A DNA stretch of 64,000 nucleotides from Trichuris trichiura (lineage: Eukaryota > Nematoda > Enoplea > Trichinellida > Trichuridae): contig JBAJFE010000002.1 in assembly GCA_037903355.1 (NCBI GenBank), positions 305,501 to 369,500 on the forward strand, written 5' to 3'. Each line of letters opens with the position of its first letter. Within the stretch, counting starts at the first letter, position 1. The notes beneath the pieces were generated by a model. That model saw only the letters and a list, made by a program, of their open reading frames with translations, made no database searches and was not told the DNA's origin. Below are positions 32,843 through 42,606 of the stretch, in pieces. The position numbers were made by a program, and so were the translations under genes.

Positions 32843-33511
32843 TTAATGGGCTTTCGGCCTACAACAAATGTACCGCTGATGCAGACCGCTGTATTGACAA
32901 AGGTATCCTTCCGGACAACGATTGGAAGTTCCATTGAGATCACACTGAGCAGGAACATTCGACTTTGGCAGGATGAAAGCTTCTTGGCCTGGGAGGCAAC
33001 CATTGGCTAAGATTTGTTAAACAGCTCACGAAGAAGAAAACAATTATACCTGCATGTTAGTGCTTACCTTCATATGAGTTAACTAGATTGTCTGAACAGC
33101 AAATACTTGCATCCCCAAGCGGCCTCGTGATGCACACATATCCAAATGGGCAGGGCGTAGATGGGCCACATGATTGCACCATATTATTCTGAATAAGCGG
33201 TTTTCTTTTGCCGCAAATCATGCCAGCCTGCATCCAATGTATCCCTTGATCTAAAAGAAAAGACACTTATGCCTTTTATCCATGTACGGAGCGTTTATAC
33301 TTCTTACTTGGAATTTGGCTACTTTCGATTTGTGTATTGACATAAGCATTTCCTGAGCAACATATATAGCGCCCATGCATCCCGCTGTACTGGCAAAGGT
33401 AATTAGAAGGGCAACGGTTTGACGCCCCGTTTAGTTCACATTGGTATGGAAGAAAAGTATTCGGTTTCATGTATGCATGCTGACCTCGTAAACATCCATC
33501 TGCTTCATATT
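32843..33511 (-). CDS. Lustrin-type cysteine-rich protein, last three exons
   Basis: Three consecutive exons: 33511-33308, 33250-33068 and 33006-32843, the last ending CCRPKAH-stop. The two introns are 57 and 61 nt with GTAAG donors and CAG/TAG acceptors, and every junction is phase 1. Each exon carries one cysteine-rich repeat of the nematode lustrin type: a first Cys, then RCPSNYLCQYSG...YICCSG in the first, PCPFGYVCITRP...SICCSD in the second and RCPEGYLCQYSG...YICCRP in the third. The first and third are near duplicates. Such proteins are usually secreted; function is otherwise unknown. A further exon of the same type and phase is at 39522-39337. Confidence 0.8.
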
Positions 33512-33935
33512 CTGCAATGTTAGGAAATTTTTTACTGCTTAGATCAGGGGTGAGGAACCTCTTTGCTGCCGCAGGTTGTTTAGACGTTTATAAGACCATT
33601 CGTGGGCCGTACAAAATACTCAACCGAAAAACATAGCCTGCTTTATTTGCGCGTATGTTCATCAAAGTCACTCTTCGAACAAAGCGATAATGCGAGATAA
33701 GAATAATACTTTGAGTCGGTAGGCGGCCAGTAGTCCACGCTACCGACGCGTACGCTAGTGCTGCCTACTGCTTGCCTCCGAAGACTAATTACATCGGTTT
33801 GTCGACAGAGAGCCAAGAGCAAGGCAGTCTTCCTAGCCAGCCTGATGCTCCCTGCTTGTTACGCAAGATTTATGTTATTAAAGGATTCATAATGCAAAGG
33901 TTTTATTACGGAGTAGTTCCCGTTTTAATGCGCGT

Positions 33936-33978
33936 GAACTCCGGAGCTTTCGGGTCGACCGGGACCCGTCTTCAGCGG
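33936..33978 (-). ncRNA. Hammerhead-ribozyme-like motif, left arm
   Basis: Minus strand: CTGAAGA (33975-33969), CGGGTCCCGGTCGACCC stem-loop, GAAA (33951-33948), GCTCCGGAGTTC. The core is intact. Confidence 0.65.
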
Positions 33979-34252
33979 TTGTGATTTATGGGTATAAATT
34001 GTGGGCGTGATTTGAGTCTTCTGTCGTTTCTATGGTTTAAAGCGGGTGTTTTAAAGTTCTCTGTTGGTGGTCTTCTGTTTGTATGGTATGTAATTGTCCG
34101 TTATTCGCATTTCTTTCATGTACGGTGGTTATTTCTTCTTTCACGTGCTCCATGTGTTCTTGTATCGCGTCCAACTTTAAAACACCCGCTTTAAACCATA
34201 GAAACGACAGAAGACTCAAGTCACGCACGCAATTTATACCCATAAATCACAA

Positions 34253-34296
34253 CCGCTGAAGACGGGTCCCGGTCGACCCGAAAGCTCCGGAGTTCA
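34253..34296 (+). ncRNA. Hammerhead-ribozyme-like motif, right arm
   Basis: Plus-strand mirror: CTGAAGA at 34256-34262, CGGGTC/GACCC stem II, GAAA at 34280-34283, GCTCCGGAGTTC. The core is intact. Confidence 0.65.
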
Positions 34297-34806
34297 CGCG
34301 CATTAAAACGGGAACTACTCCGTAATAAAACCTTTGCATTATGAAAATATACGGTCCCGTACGAAGAAATCACATTTTCAAGACTAAAGGATTCATATGC
34401 AATAAGTTTATCCTATTATGAAAAAGAAGCTTCCACAGTCACATTTCACCGAATCTCGCATCCATATGCGGTTGCCTAAGCGAATGGGAGGGAATGTTTC
34501 GCGGGCCGCACGTTCCCCATCTCTGGCTAAGATATACACTTTACATATTAACTGTACTTATGTAGTAAAAGGTCACAAATTAAGGGTTCAAATCGGTTTG
34601 ACGCAAGTCATGTTGCTGCACTGTTCACCTTCACGCATCGTTCACGCTGATGCGTGGTTCATGTTGACACACTGGAGTTAGACAGGTTACCGCTTGTTCA
34701 TCGCTCTTCGACCGCCGCCCATGCGTTTTTTTGCTGTGTCCATTGGCTTAGAGCTTCTCGCTTTCACCTCAACCTCAATTCTCTGTTGTTCTCCTGCTAC
34801 TGAGGT

Positions 34807-35010
34807 TCACTGCTTTGGGTTAATGAGCATTTCACAATTTCGAATAGGCTCAACTTTCGAATTGACTTCAATACGATATGAGTCGAAAAGGTTGGACGGG
34901 TTGACATTCTGAACGGTACACTTGAACTTCGCGTCAAACACAAACATTTTTACTGAGCGGCAATGTTGTCTGCATGAAGGTGAGCTGCACGCTGAATCCG
35001 CGTCCAACAA
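34807..35010 (-). CDS. Unrecognised protein-like frame in the lustrin-gene intron
   Basis: An open frame with CSSPSCRQHCRS, FDAKFKCTVQNVNPS and IEVNSKVEPIRNCEM, ending at a stop after NPKQ. The regular cysteine spacing looks like a secreted domain or an old exon, but I recognise no family and see no secure splice sites. It may be a relic. Confidence 0.2.
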   Translation of the reverse strand: MLDADSACSSPSCRQHCRSVKMFVFDAKFKCTVQNVNPSNLFDSYRIEVNSKVEPIRNCEMLINPKQ

Positions 35011-35660
35011 AGAATGGCTTTAGTACTTTTATTATGAGCCAGTTTGTTCCAGAAGTTCTGTTCGTCCACACTTGGTGCGTTTAGTATCATGCCTTTAACT
35101 AATAATACTTTTGCGCCCTGGACTTTCATATTTGAAGATTGTTAGGAAAAGATACCCTCCTCTAGCGTAATAATTTGTTTTCAATGGTTTTGTCAGGACA
35201 GTGGCAAGGGAATCAGTTGAAACAATAATTTACAAGTGAGCGGCAGAGTAAGAATTTGTTTAATGCGATGGATAAATAATTAAGTGAAGCACTGGATCAC
35301 TGCCCAGCTACTCTGTTTATCTTTCAGGAGGCGGTAAAAAACTGCAAGGAATTTTAAGACTGCAGGTAGTTTACCGTTAACGCGAGAAGTTGGTCACTTG
35401 AAGATCCCGAAAAAATTGAGCGTTATATGAAATTCTGCTATAGGAGACAAGTAAACTATAGGAAAACGACATTTTGGTTCAAAGCGTGAGAAGGATTATT
35501 TACCTCTAAACGACAACGGAGGAAAACTGTAGTTTGAATGCGTTTAAAAAGGAATTATTCTGTAGCCGAGCTTTCCATTCAACTGCTATACATGTAAATG
35601 TAGGGTATCTTCTTTCACAAGATCTCAAAAACATGATTTTTTTTTCATGGCGATTATATA

Positions 35661-37532
35661 CCGTGTTTCCTTTATAATAAGACCTCCCCTGAAAACACGA
35701 CCTAGCACTACTTTTAGGATGCTCTGTAGTATAAGCCCTATCCTGCATATAAGCCCAGCTGCAATCGTCCGCCAGAGAGGCATATTTAGCAAGTCCGTTG
35801 GAAAATGTGACGGGCTTATCGTATCTTAAAATTTACAGCTTGTGTATGGCTAAATTACTGTACTGTAGATTTTACGAGTAAAGAGCTTTGGTACATCTGT
35901 GTTTGCAGTGATCTTTCACGCCGTCCGTCCAAACGAATTCTCCTAATAATTTTTGCAATTTTGTGTGCAAAAGTGCAATTTTGTTTGCAAAAGGGAATGA
36001 CATTTTCACTCTCAGGCAAGATATCTGCAACAAGGAAGAGTTATAGCCTCGAGTACAAAAAAGCAACCGTGGAGGACTCTTAAGGCAAGAATGTGACGGC
36101 TCTGTGCAAAGAGAAGAAGCTTGATCTCCGAATGGTTCGAAAATGGTGAGCACAGTACTATAAACTCCGTCAAAGGATCAACGAAGGAAATGCAAAGAAG
36201 CGTAAATGTGGATCAGATCGTCAACCATTTTTTCCCAAGCTTGAGGACATCTTTTGTTAACCGATTGCTGACAATAAAGCACAGGGTTTCATTGTGCGCA
36301 GGTCTGACGTTCAGGCATTTGCTTTTGCAATGGCATCGCACTTAGAGATATCCACAGAAAAGTTCAAAGCGTCATAGCACTGGCTGGATAGCTTCCTTCA
36401 GCGACATGAACCGTCACTAAGGAGATCGACAACATTGTTCAGGCTTGAAAATAATGAAGTTATTAAACGTGCATTTGCATTCAAGTCCTTTGTTGACAGA
36501 ATCGATTTTTCTGAATACCAACTGTCCCACACGATTGCTATGGATGAAACTGCAGTGTTTATGGGCCAAAGATTTCAAACAACAATTGACGTTAGGAGAG
36601 CCTCGTCAATTTACATTCCTTTTACTAGTTATGAAAGTATTCGCGTCACCTGCATTCTGGCAATTCGTTTGGACGGAAAGAAAATCCCTCCTCTAATCAT
36701 TACAAAGGGAAAGAAAAACGAAATTGAGCGTGTTTCAAGTATTTACGTTCCTCAAACCGAAAAAGCCTGGTGCACACAGTCATTTATAAAGCTGCCACTT
36801 ATTTTGCGAGGCAGCCGAAGAGGAATGATAGCCTGGGATCCAGCCAGCATTCACCCACTTTAAAGAGATGAAGAACTTTCTTTCAGAGAGAAGGACAAAT
36901 CAGGCAATGATTCCTGCAGGAATGACCGCCTACCTCCAGACTCTTGATATTGGAATAAACAAACCATTGAAATACAATTTGCGGAGTGAAATCAATTACT
37001 ACATTGAAAATAAAATGGAGAGAAATCAACATGAAAACTTTATGAGGCCCAGCTTGCAAGACGTTGTGACTTGAGTAAAAAACTCATGGGACAAAATCAC
37101 TGACAGCTATCTGTGTTGCCAATGCTCTACGAGCAGTCTACTTGGACTAGAAATGCTAATTCAAGGAAAGCTCTATTGCAAGACATTACAGGCAGGGCTC
37201 AATGGTCTTGCCAGAAATGGAGTTGCAAGAAGTTCTGGCCGGAATTCAGAATTTGGAGATTTATGAAGGCGTCCCAGAAAATGATGATATGACTCTATTC
37301 GAATAAACGTTGCTATTTGTGCATTTCTTCAGCCTTACATTTATGGTTCTTCTTCTAGGTGTTTCGATATTTTTTTCCTTTGCATTTATGTTTCTTATAG
37401 GCCTGTGCACGTAAGTAAATGAACAAGTGTAGATTGTGGTACCTGAAAATATAAGACACCCTAGAAAGTCCTGCCATGTTTTTTGAAGGAAAAATAAACA
37501 TAAGACCCGACCTTATTGTAGGGGAAACACGG
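35661..37532 (+). mobile_element. pogo-type DNA transposon, 1872 bp, TA target
   Basis: Terminal inverted repeats CCGTGTTTCC...AATAAGACC (left) and CCGTGTTTCCCC...AATAAGGTC (right, reverse complement), each flanked by TA (35659-35660 and 37533-37534), as expected for pogo/Tc1-mariner. It encloses a broken transposase and lies in the 5.8-kb intron of the lustrin-type gene, in the opposite sense. Confidence 0.9.
36090..37300 (+). pseudogene. pogo transposase, degenerate
   Basis: DDE-type transposase that cuts and pastes its element. In order: a CENP-B/Tc5-type DNA-binding region (YYKLRQRINEGNAKKRKCG, near 36150-36210, and RRSDVQAFAFAMASHLEIS), then EVIKRAFAFKSFVDRIDF and the catalytic core IAMDETAVFMG (first Asp), CILAIRLDGKKIPPLIITKG, WDPASIH (second Asp) and PAGMTAYLQTLDIGINKPLK (third Asp). 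The best frame is 36435-36863; a frameshift near 36860 moves to 36868-37074, and the tail near 37080-37290 has more stops. Upstream of 36435 are stops and shifts in the DNA-binding part. All three catalytic Asp residues remain, but the protein cannot be made intact. Confidence 0.85.
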
Positions 37533-39336
37533 TATTAACTGGCTAACTATTATGATACAGCCCTTTACAGCGGATAGATTTCAAAGTGGGCTTCAGGAGC
37601 GACATGCTTTCGTCTTTAGCTTATAGAAAAGGTCCAGTCAGTCTTAAAATAAATAACTTTCTACTCAGAGAAGAATGAAAATCCATTGGACTTACTGTTT
37701 TCTAATCTTACTATCCTTATTTTACGGGCTAACTGAGGCCCTATTGGACGCAGAAGGTAGTGCTTGATCATCCTGACAGTGCTTCTTCATCGTAGTAAAA
37801 TAGAATTAGTCTCTCTTGTTTCTTACATGCTTTTTAGTACAGCAGTTACTCTTATGGCTACAAGCTAGCTCAGATACTTCTTGTAGCTATGCTGCTGCAT
37901 TTATCATTGCAGTCGTTGTCTTCGAACCAATGAAACAGGTGTTCAATAATTTCTAAATTGTCTGATAGCACAACAACGGTCAGTTGCCGCGGAAAAGCTT
38001 CCTGCTTTTTATCATCTGCTTGTTCTCTTCCTTTTCTTTCCTGTGCAGCTCAGCAGTGACCATCTGATCCTGTTGACAATTTAGAATGTCTTTAACATCC
38101 TCATATTCCATCTCTTCAATGCATATCCAACTGAACGGAACTTTCAGTAATTTCGCATACTTAGCCATAAGGTACAAAATCATTAAATTTAAAGATCAAA
38201 TCTGAGATAGGTTTCTGTTAAACACGATGCATGCACTGTTTTGTTACATCATTCTAGGTTTCTGTGATGTTGTTAATGGCCAACCTGGGCTTGTTCTTTT
38301 CGATGTTAATCATAAACGTTTTTGTCGCAGTAGAAACAGTGCTTCGTTTGCGTGCGACTGAAGAATGCACATAAGATCACAGCGCGCAGTCGGCAATTGC
38401 TCTCAGTGGATGAAGACGCAGATGACTTTGTCACGCACTGGCGCTTTCCAGCCAGTAAAATTGCGTATTAGCGAAATCAGAATCGCGCAATGTGTGAGAA
38501 TGTGCTACGATTTTAAAATCCTGTTTGAGCGAAAACGCGTTATACGAACACGCGTTATATGAGAACTACCTGTACATTACAAGTGAAAGCGATAAAGATT
38601 TTTTTCATAACAAGTGAACAACGCTTTAACCGTCCCGTTAGAAGAAGGGTAAGATTGCAAAACTCAAAAGCTTATGCTAGGTTGCCTTCTTACCCAGAAG
38701 TGCACTCAACCCCTAGAGCATGAGTTACGAGGGTGACACTCTATGTCAACTGCAAGAAAGACTTCTGCGGTGAGACAGGTCTAAATGGAGCACGAACGAA
38801 GTTACGGAATAACTCATTTGAGCAGGATACCACATTTTTTGAACTCGTCGTTTAATCTGGAAAAGTGCAAGAAAGCTTTGCAGGACTGCGTTTAAAAGTT
38901 GTTACTTCCGAGATCAGCATTTATTAAACCTACACTGCACATTCAGTTATTAGCTTATTTATGATTGAAAGAGTCACTAGCCATCAGCGCTGCCTTCTTG
39001 ATCTGCACTGTTATTCTTGTTAGGGACACTGAAGAAGGAAATTAACGCCTACAATTGGGGTGATCTATTAAGCTTAAAGAGAAGCACCACAAGACAGCTT
39101 TAAGCCCGGGGCGTTCAGGTCTTGGCATCGACAAGCCTGCAACAATTGCAACACAAGAGAATGACGGACGCTGCCATTCTACTACTTATTTGAATGGGCA
39201 CTGTTGTAAGTAAAAGCTACTCTATGAAGCACTATCGAGGTGTTATGAAGTATTTCGAGTATGAAGGGGAGCACAACACCATTGATTTATCTATCATTTT
39301 TGTATAAGCAGTTTAATATAAAGGATATGAACTTAC
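37533..39336. other. Intron of the lustrin-type gene, no further exon seen
   Basis: A minus-strand frame (38183-37980) encoding ELHRKEKEENKQM and similar charged sequence has no known family. Around 38500-38570 the sequence CGCGTTATACGAACACGCG and CTCATATAACGCG-like complements resemble a Tigger terminal repeat; the other end was not found. Confidence 0.35.
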
Positions 39337-39522
39337 CTATGAAGCCATATTCTTCTGGCAGCACAGAACAGCAATAAGTATCCTGCAAGCTTGATAAATA
39401 AACGCATTTGTTTCCAGCTGAACAGTCTCGATCTTGTGAACAGAGGATTGGGTTTTTATCTTCTGGACTTAGCATCAGTTGCCATCCAGGGCGGCAAGGC
39501 AGGACAAACGGAATTATAAACC
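39337..39522 (-). CDS. Lustrin-type cysteine-rich exon, probably upstream exon of the same gene
   Basis: A 186-nt open exon with acceptor GTCAAG at 39523 and donor ATAG/GTAAGT at 39337, phase 1 at both ends like the three exons at 33.5-32.8 kb. It encodes CRPGWQLMLSPEDKN, ILCSQDRDCSAGNKCVYL and DTYCCSVLPEEYG: the lustrin-type C...C...DC..G..C...CC pattern. Matching domain, strand and phase argue for one gene with a 5.8-kb intron. The alternative is a neighbouring paralogue. The 5' end of the gene must lie above 39522. Confidence 0.65.
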
Positions 39523-41380
39523 CTTGACATAAAAACTTGCTTAGCTATTTTGCATGCAACGATTAATGAGGAAAAAAAGCACTTCCAATCAGGAATGGCC
39601 ATACACTCTTTGACCACATTTTTGAATAATAGACTAATTAAAATTACCTAAAGAAACAACGCATAACGCCAACATGTTTGACAAAGTGTAAAGTTTCGTT
39701 AAAAGAGGGCAAAACCTGAAAAATAGGCAAGTTACGGAAAATTAATAAAGTTCTCCACTTATTATTGTACACACATGCATAGAATCGTTCTGTAACCACT
39801 GTATTCCTTATACTATTTGAACTTCACATAAGCAGCATCCAATCCCCAGTTTGTCTATGACGCCACACAACAACTGAAAGTCGCTATGACACGAAAGAAT
39901 AATGCGTCGTGACTGTCAAACGAATTCTCAGCTCGCCAGTCGTGACTCTGGCGAACACTTCTTTGAACAATGTATTTTGCGTTTGTCAAGCATACTAGTT
40001 CAACGCTGCTATGCCTAACAGTCCCTGCTGCCTATTGCATGGTTCAACAATTCCAGTAACGAACCGGAAAGATATGTTCAGTTAAAAGCCTGCAATGTTC
40101 ATTCGCGGAAGCGGTGCGTATGAGGTGAAACGCGCTTCGTCCGTAAATTATGGCTTTTAAGAATGCTTCCAAAGGCTAACGGTGAGCTTTGTAAATAAGT
40201 GATGAATTTTGCAAATTACTCCTAATAATAATATTATGAAAAACAAGAACTCAATTGTTGACTACTAATTGTCTCCAATTTTTCACGTCCACGAACCAGA
40301 AATAACAGAATAAAGTAGTGAAAAATGAATTCCAATGTTCAGATTCAATCTCAGCAGAAATCCGGTTAGTTCATTTAGGCAGCAAGAAGGCAGCATTCTT
40401 CTTTCGTCGTAGAGAGTGCTGTTTGTTTACTCAATACTTCCTATATGATTAGAGAAACACGTTCCCTCTTTGAAGAGCCTGAGAAGTCACACTAGTAATC
40501 AAATCAACGAAGCAAACAGAATACAAATGAGCCATTATTTGCCGTTGAAGTTGATTTCAACATGTTTTTATGACTAATATCCTTTAGAACCAGTTCGTTC
40601 CTGTTGCTACCTGTGAGACTTGTAAGCCTGACGTGACAGAGAGTAGATTATGACAAGAATATAGGTAGACAAAAATTAAACTCGTAGCGTTAATTCGCCA
40701 CTGTCCTGTCTAGATCGGTGAATAACCCAAGAAGTTTTAAAAGTTCGCCGACGGAACATACTTAGGTGCAATTTAGATTACTTGACAAATAACCATTAAC
40801 ATGCTTTAAGCATTGCGAGAGAATCTTCAGGGAGAGTGGCCAATTTACCCAGCGACAAGCAAATTCACCAATTTAGTAGTCAATCCTGAGTTTTTCAATT
40901 AAAGTATTTATCTAAGTCTACTGGGCCCACGTACAAAATTATGTCAACGATTGATGCAAACGTTGATCAAGTACGGGATAAATATCAGTTGCAAAAGAGT
41001 TCAGCTTAGGCACTGTAAAGCTTTCATGAATTCGGTTTCTTACCTTAATCTGTTAACCACCAGTTCTCTACGTGCCGTGCGTCGCGCATAAAACTCATAG
41101 GCATTCTATTAATATCTCATTAAAGAATGAAATTTCACATACGTAGCATAACTCTAAATTAGTCTATTCACAATTTTTCTCCTTTGTTGTTTACAAATAA
41201 AGAATCCTGACGCTTTGAACCAAATCATCGTTTTCCTACAGTTTACTTGTCTCCTATGACAGAATTTCATATAACGTTCGACTTTTTCAAAATTTTAAAG
41301 AGACCAAATCCTTGTGTCATGCGAGAACTACTTGTGTTTCAGTAAATCCTGGGTTGATAACAGGGTTTGGTTGTTTCGTA
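39523..41380. other. 1.9 kb with no recognised feature
   Basis: AT-rich, short frames only. It may contain upstream intron of the lustrin-type gene; no Cys-rich exon could be picked out. Confidence 0.3.
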
Positions 41381-41479
41381 GTTGACCTTCGGTTCACGGT
41401 TTTGGTCTGTTTGGTGTATCCGTAAGCTTCAAAACGCCTTACCAGCGAATTCGTGAGCAAATTGTTACAGAATAATAAA

Positions 41480-41543
41480 GAACGCTTCGATACCATAGGT
41501 TTCGGAACTACTGTTGTCCCTTCGTCAGCTGACGTCCGTTCTT
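41480..41543 (-). ncRNA. Hammerhead ribozyme candidate, CUGACGA core
   Basis: Minus strand: CTGACGA (41528-41522), stem II GGGAC/GTTCC (one G-U), GAAAC (41503-41499), stem III ACC-TAT-GGT, then A, so cleavage is predicted after 41491. Outer stem I pairs AAGAAC with GTTCTT. All invariant bases fit. This is a full type-I fold. Confidence 0.7.
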
Positions 41544-41554
41544 GTTCCCTTACA

Positions 41555-41610
41555 TCGCTGACGATGAAACAAGAGCAGTTCCGAGACGTACGGTTTCGTA
41601 TTCTTCTGTA
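41555..41610 (+). ncRNA. Partner hammerhead motif, slightly decayed
   Basis: Plus strand: CTGACGA (41558-41564), stem II GAAAC/GTTCC with one mismatch, GAGAC in place of GAAAC, and a GTACGGT stem III. It aligns base by base with the minus-strand motif. The GAAA to GAGA change should impair it. Confidence 0.55.
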
Positions 41611-42099
41611 TTATTCTCTAATAATTTGCTCATCCTTTCGTTGGTTGGCTATTTTAGGGTTTACTTACGGATACACCAAGACGGCCAAACCCGTGAACCG
41701 AAGATCAACTGTGTCATAGGTGTCCCTGCTAGCTTTCTTCTCAGTGTTACTCAACATTCTGAAAACATTTCTTCGATTGGCAATAGCTGAAAACAAATGT
41801 CCTGGCTTTCAGGAGTCTAATGGTCTCAGTATTAGCGACAGCATCAAGGCCAGTTCTTTCCCATCTTTGATGTTGCCTCTAATGATGAGATTATTAGTCC
41901 ACAGCATTTGTTTGGAACTACTAGCAATTAACTGGTTTCAAAATAGCAATTAACTGCTTTCAAAATAGCAAAATAGCAAAACCTTACGCTTCCAAACTAA
42001 CACTGCTGACTAACACCGGTGAGGTAATTAACTGGGATGTAATCATGGCATTGCCATTAAAAGTTAAGGTTTTCATATCGGCAATACGGTTTATTGTCT

Positions 42100-42290
42100 G
42101 GCCCATTGATGGAGTCTGAAATAAACTGAAGCAAATGCCCTACCAACGGATGGATGAGCAATTATTAAGGAAAAATTCAGAACAAGACACTTAGCGTTCA
42201 CAGCTTGCGGGACTGACCTTGTCCCGTCGCCAGCGATGATGGTAATGTCAGTTTTACTGTGATGATAGGGCATTTGTAGGACGGGGATGG
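42100..42290. repeat. Decayed copy of the second hammerhead element
   Basis: Arms CAAATGCCCTA and TAGGGCATTTG are complementary. The minus strand near 42240-42205 has CTGGCGA, a perfect GGGAC/GTCCC stem II and GCAAGC, so both core segments carry one substitution. It shares CAACGGATGGATGAGC with the foldback at 16.3 kb and abuts the Copia LTR. Confidence 0.55.
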
Positions 42291-42331
42291 GCGCCAGTCG
42301 GTATGGAACAACAACCCGTTTTACTGATAAC

Positions 42332-42513
42332 TGTTGAGAGTGGCTCTGTCTACCTCACCAATTACTTTTGTTGATGAAACACGCTATTTCACTATCATAA
42401 ATTACTACTGCAATTAGTACTACAGCTTGCGTGTCTTCTCTTGCGTTGTTCCCTCCTACTTTCCCTTTTATTTTACTCGCGTTGATGCATCCAACAGGAA
42501 TAAATATTCAACA
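42332..42513 (+). repeat. 5' LTR of the Copia element (182 bp)
   Basis: Starts TGTTGAGAGTGG and ends AATATTCAACA, giving TGTTGA/TCAACA inverted ends, and is followed at once by a Copia-type primer site. A 5-bp flank (ataac) precedes it. The 3' LTR was not found, because the element is cut off. Confidence 0.75.
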
Positions 42514-42527
42514 GGTTATGGGCCCAG
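42514..42527 (+). promoter_or_regulatory. Copia primer-binding site (initiator tRNA-Met half)
   Basis: GGTTATGGGCCCAG lies directly after the LTR. This is complementary to the anticodon-side half of initiator tRNA-Met, the primer used by animal Copia elements such as Drosophila copia. Confidence 0.8.
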
Positions 42528-42606
42528 AATAGTTCCCGCTGCGTTGGCGTCGGCAAGTCGTTCTACTGAAGCAGCGTCCTCAACTAGTTCTTTCTATTGA
42601 TGAAGC

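Larger units (their letters stand above)
33891..34384. mobile_element. Palindromic hammerhead retroelement with PLE core, 12-bp TSD
   Basis: Arms at about 33891-34080 and 34166-34370 are reverse complements, each with a hammerhead-like core. About 85 bp between them match the last coding part of the PLEs (the EHMEHVKEE region on the minus strand). The 12-mer taaaggattcat flanks both sides (33879-33890 and 34385-34396). It inserted into a hAT MITE. Confidence 0.8.
33545..34525. mobile_element. hAT MITE family 2, copy 3, split by a nested hammerhead element
   Basis: Begins CAGGGGTGAGGAA and ends GTTCCCCATCTCTG. Flanking 8-mers gcttagat and gctaagat match at 7 of 8. Sequence homologous to the 23.5-kb copy is interrupted between a GTTATTAAAGGATTCAT block and an ATGCAATAAGTTTATC block. 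The gap is exactly the palindromic hammerhead element described separately. The nest lies in the large intron of the lustrin-type gene. Confidence 0.85.
41381..41709. mobile_element. Inverted-repeat element carrying a second hammerhead family
   Basis: Ends GTTGACCTTCGGTTCACGG and, in reverse complement, GTTGATCTTCGGTTCACGG. Inner blocks GTGTATCCGTAAG and AATAATAAAGAAC also recur inverted. Two hammerhead-like cores face each other around 41545. It resembles the PLE pseudo-LTR palindromes in architecture but not in sequence. No clear target duplication was found. Confidence 0.7.
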
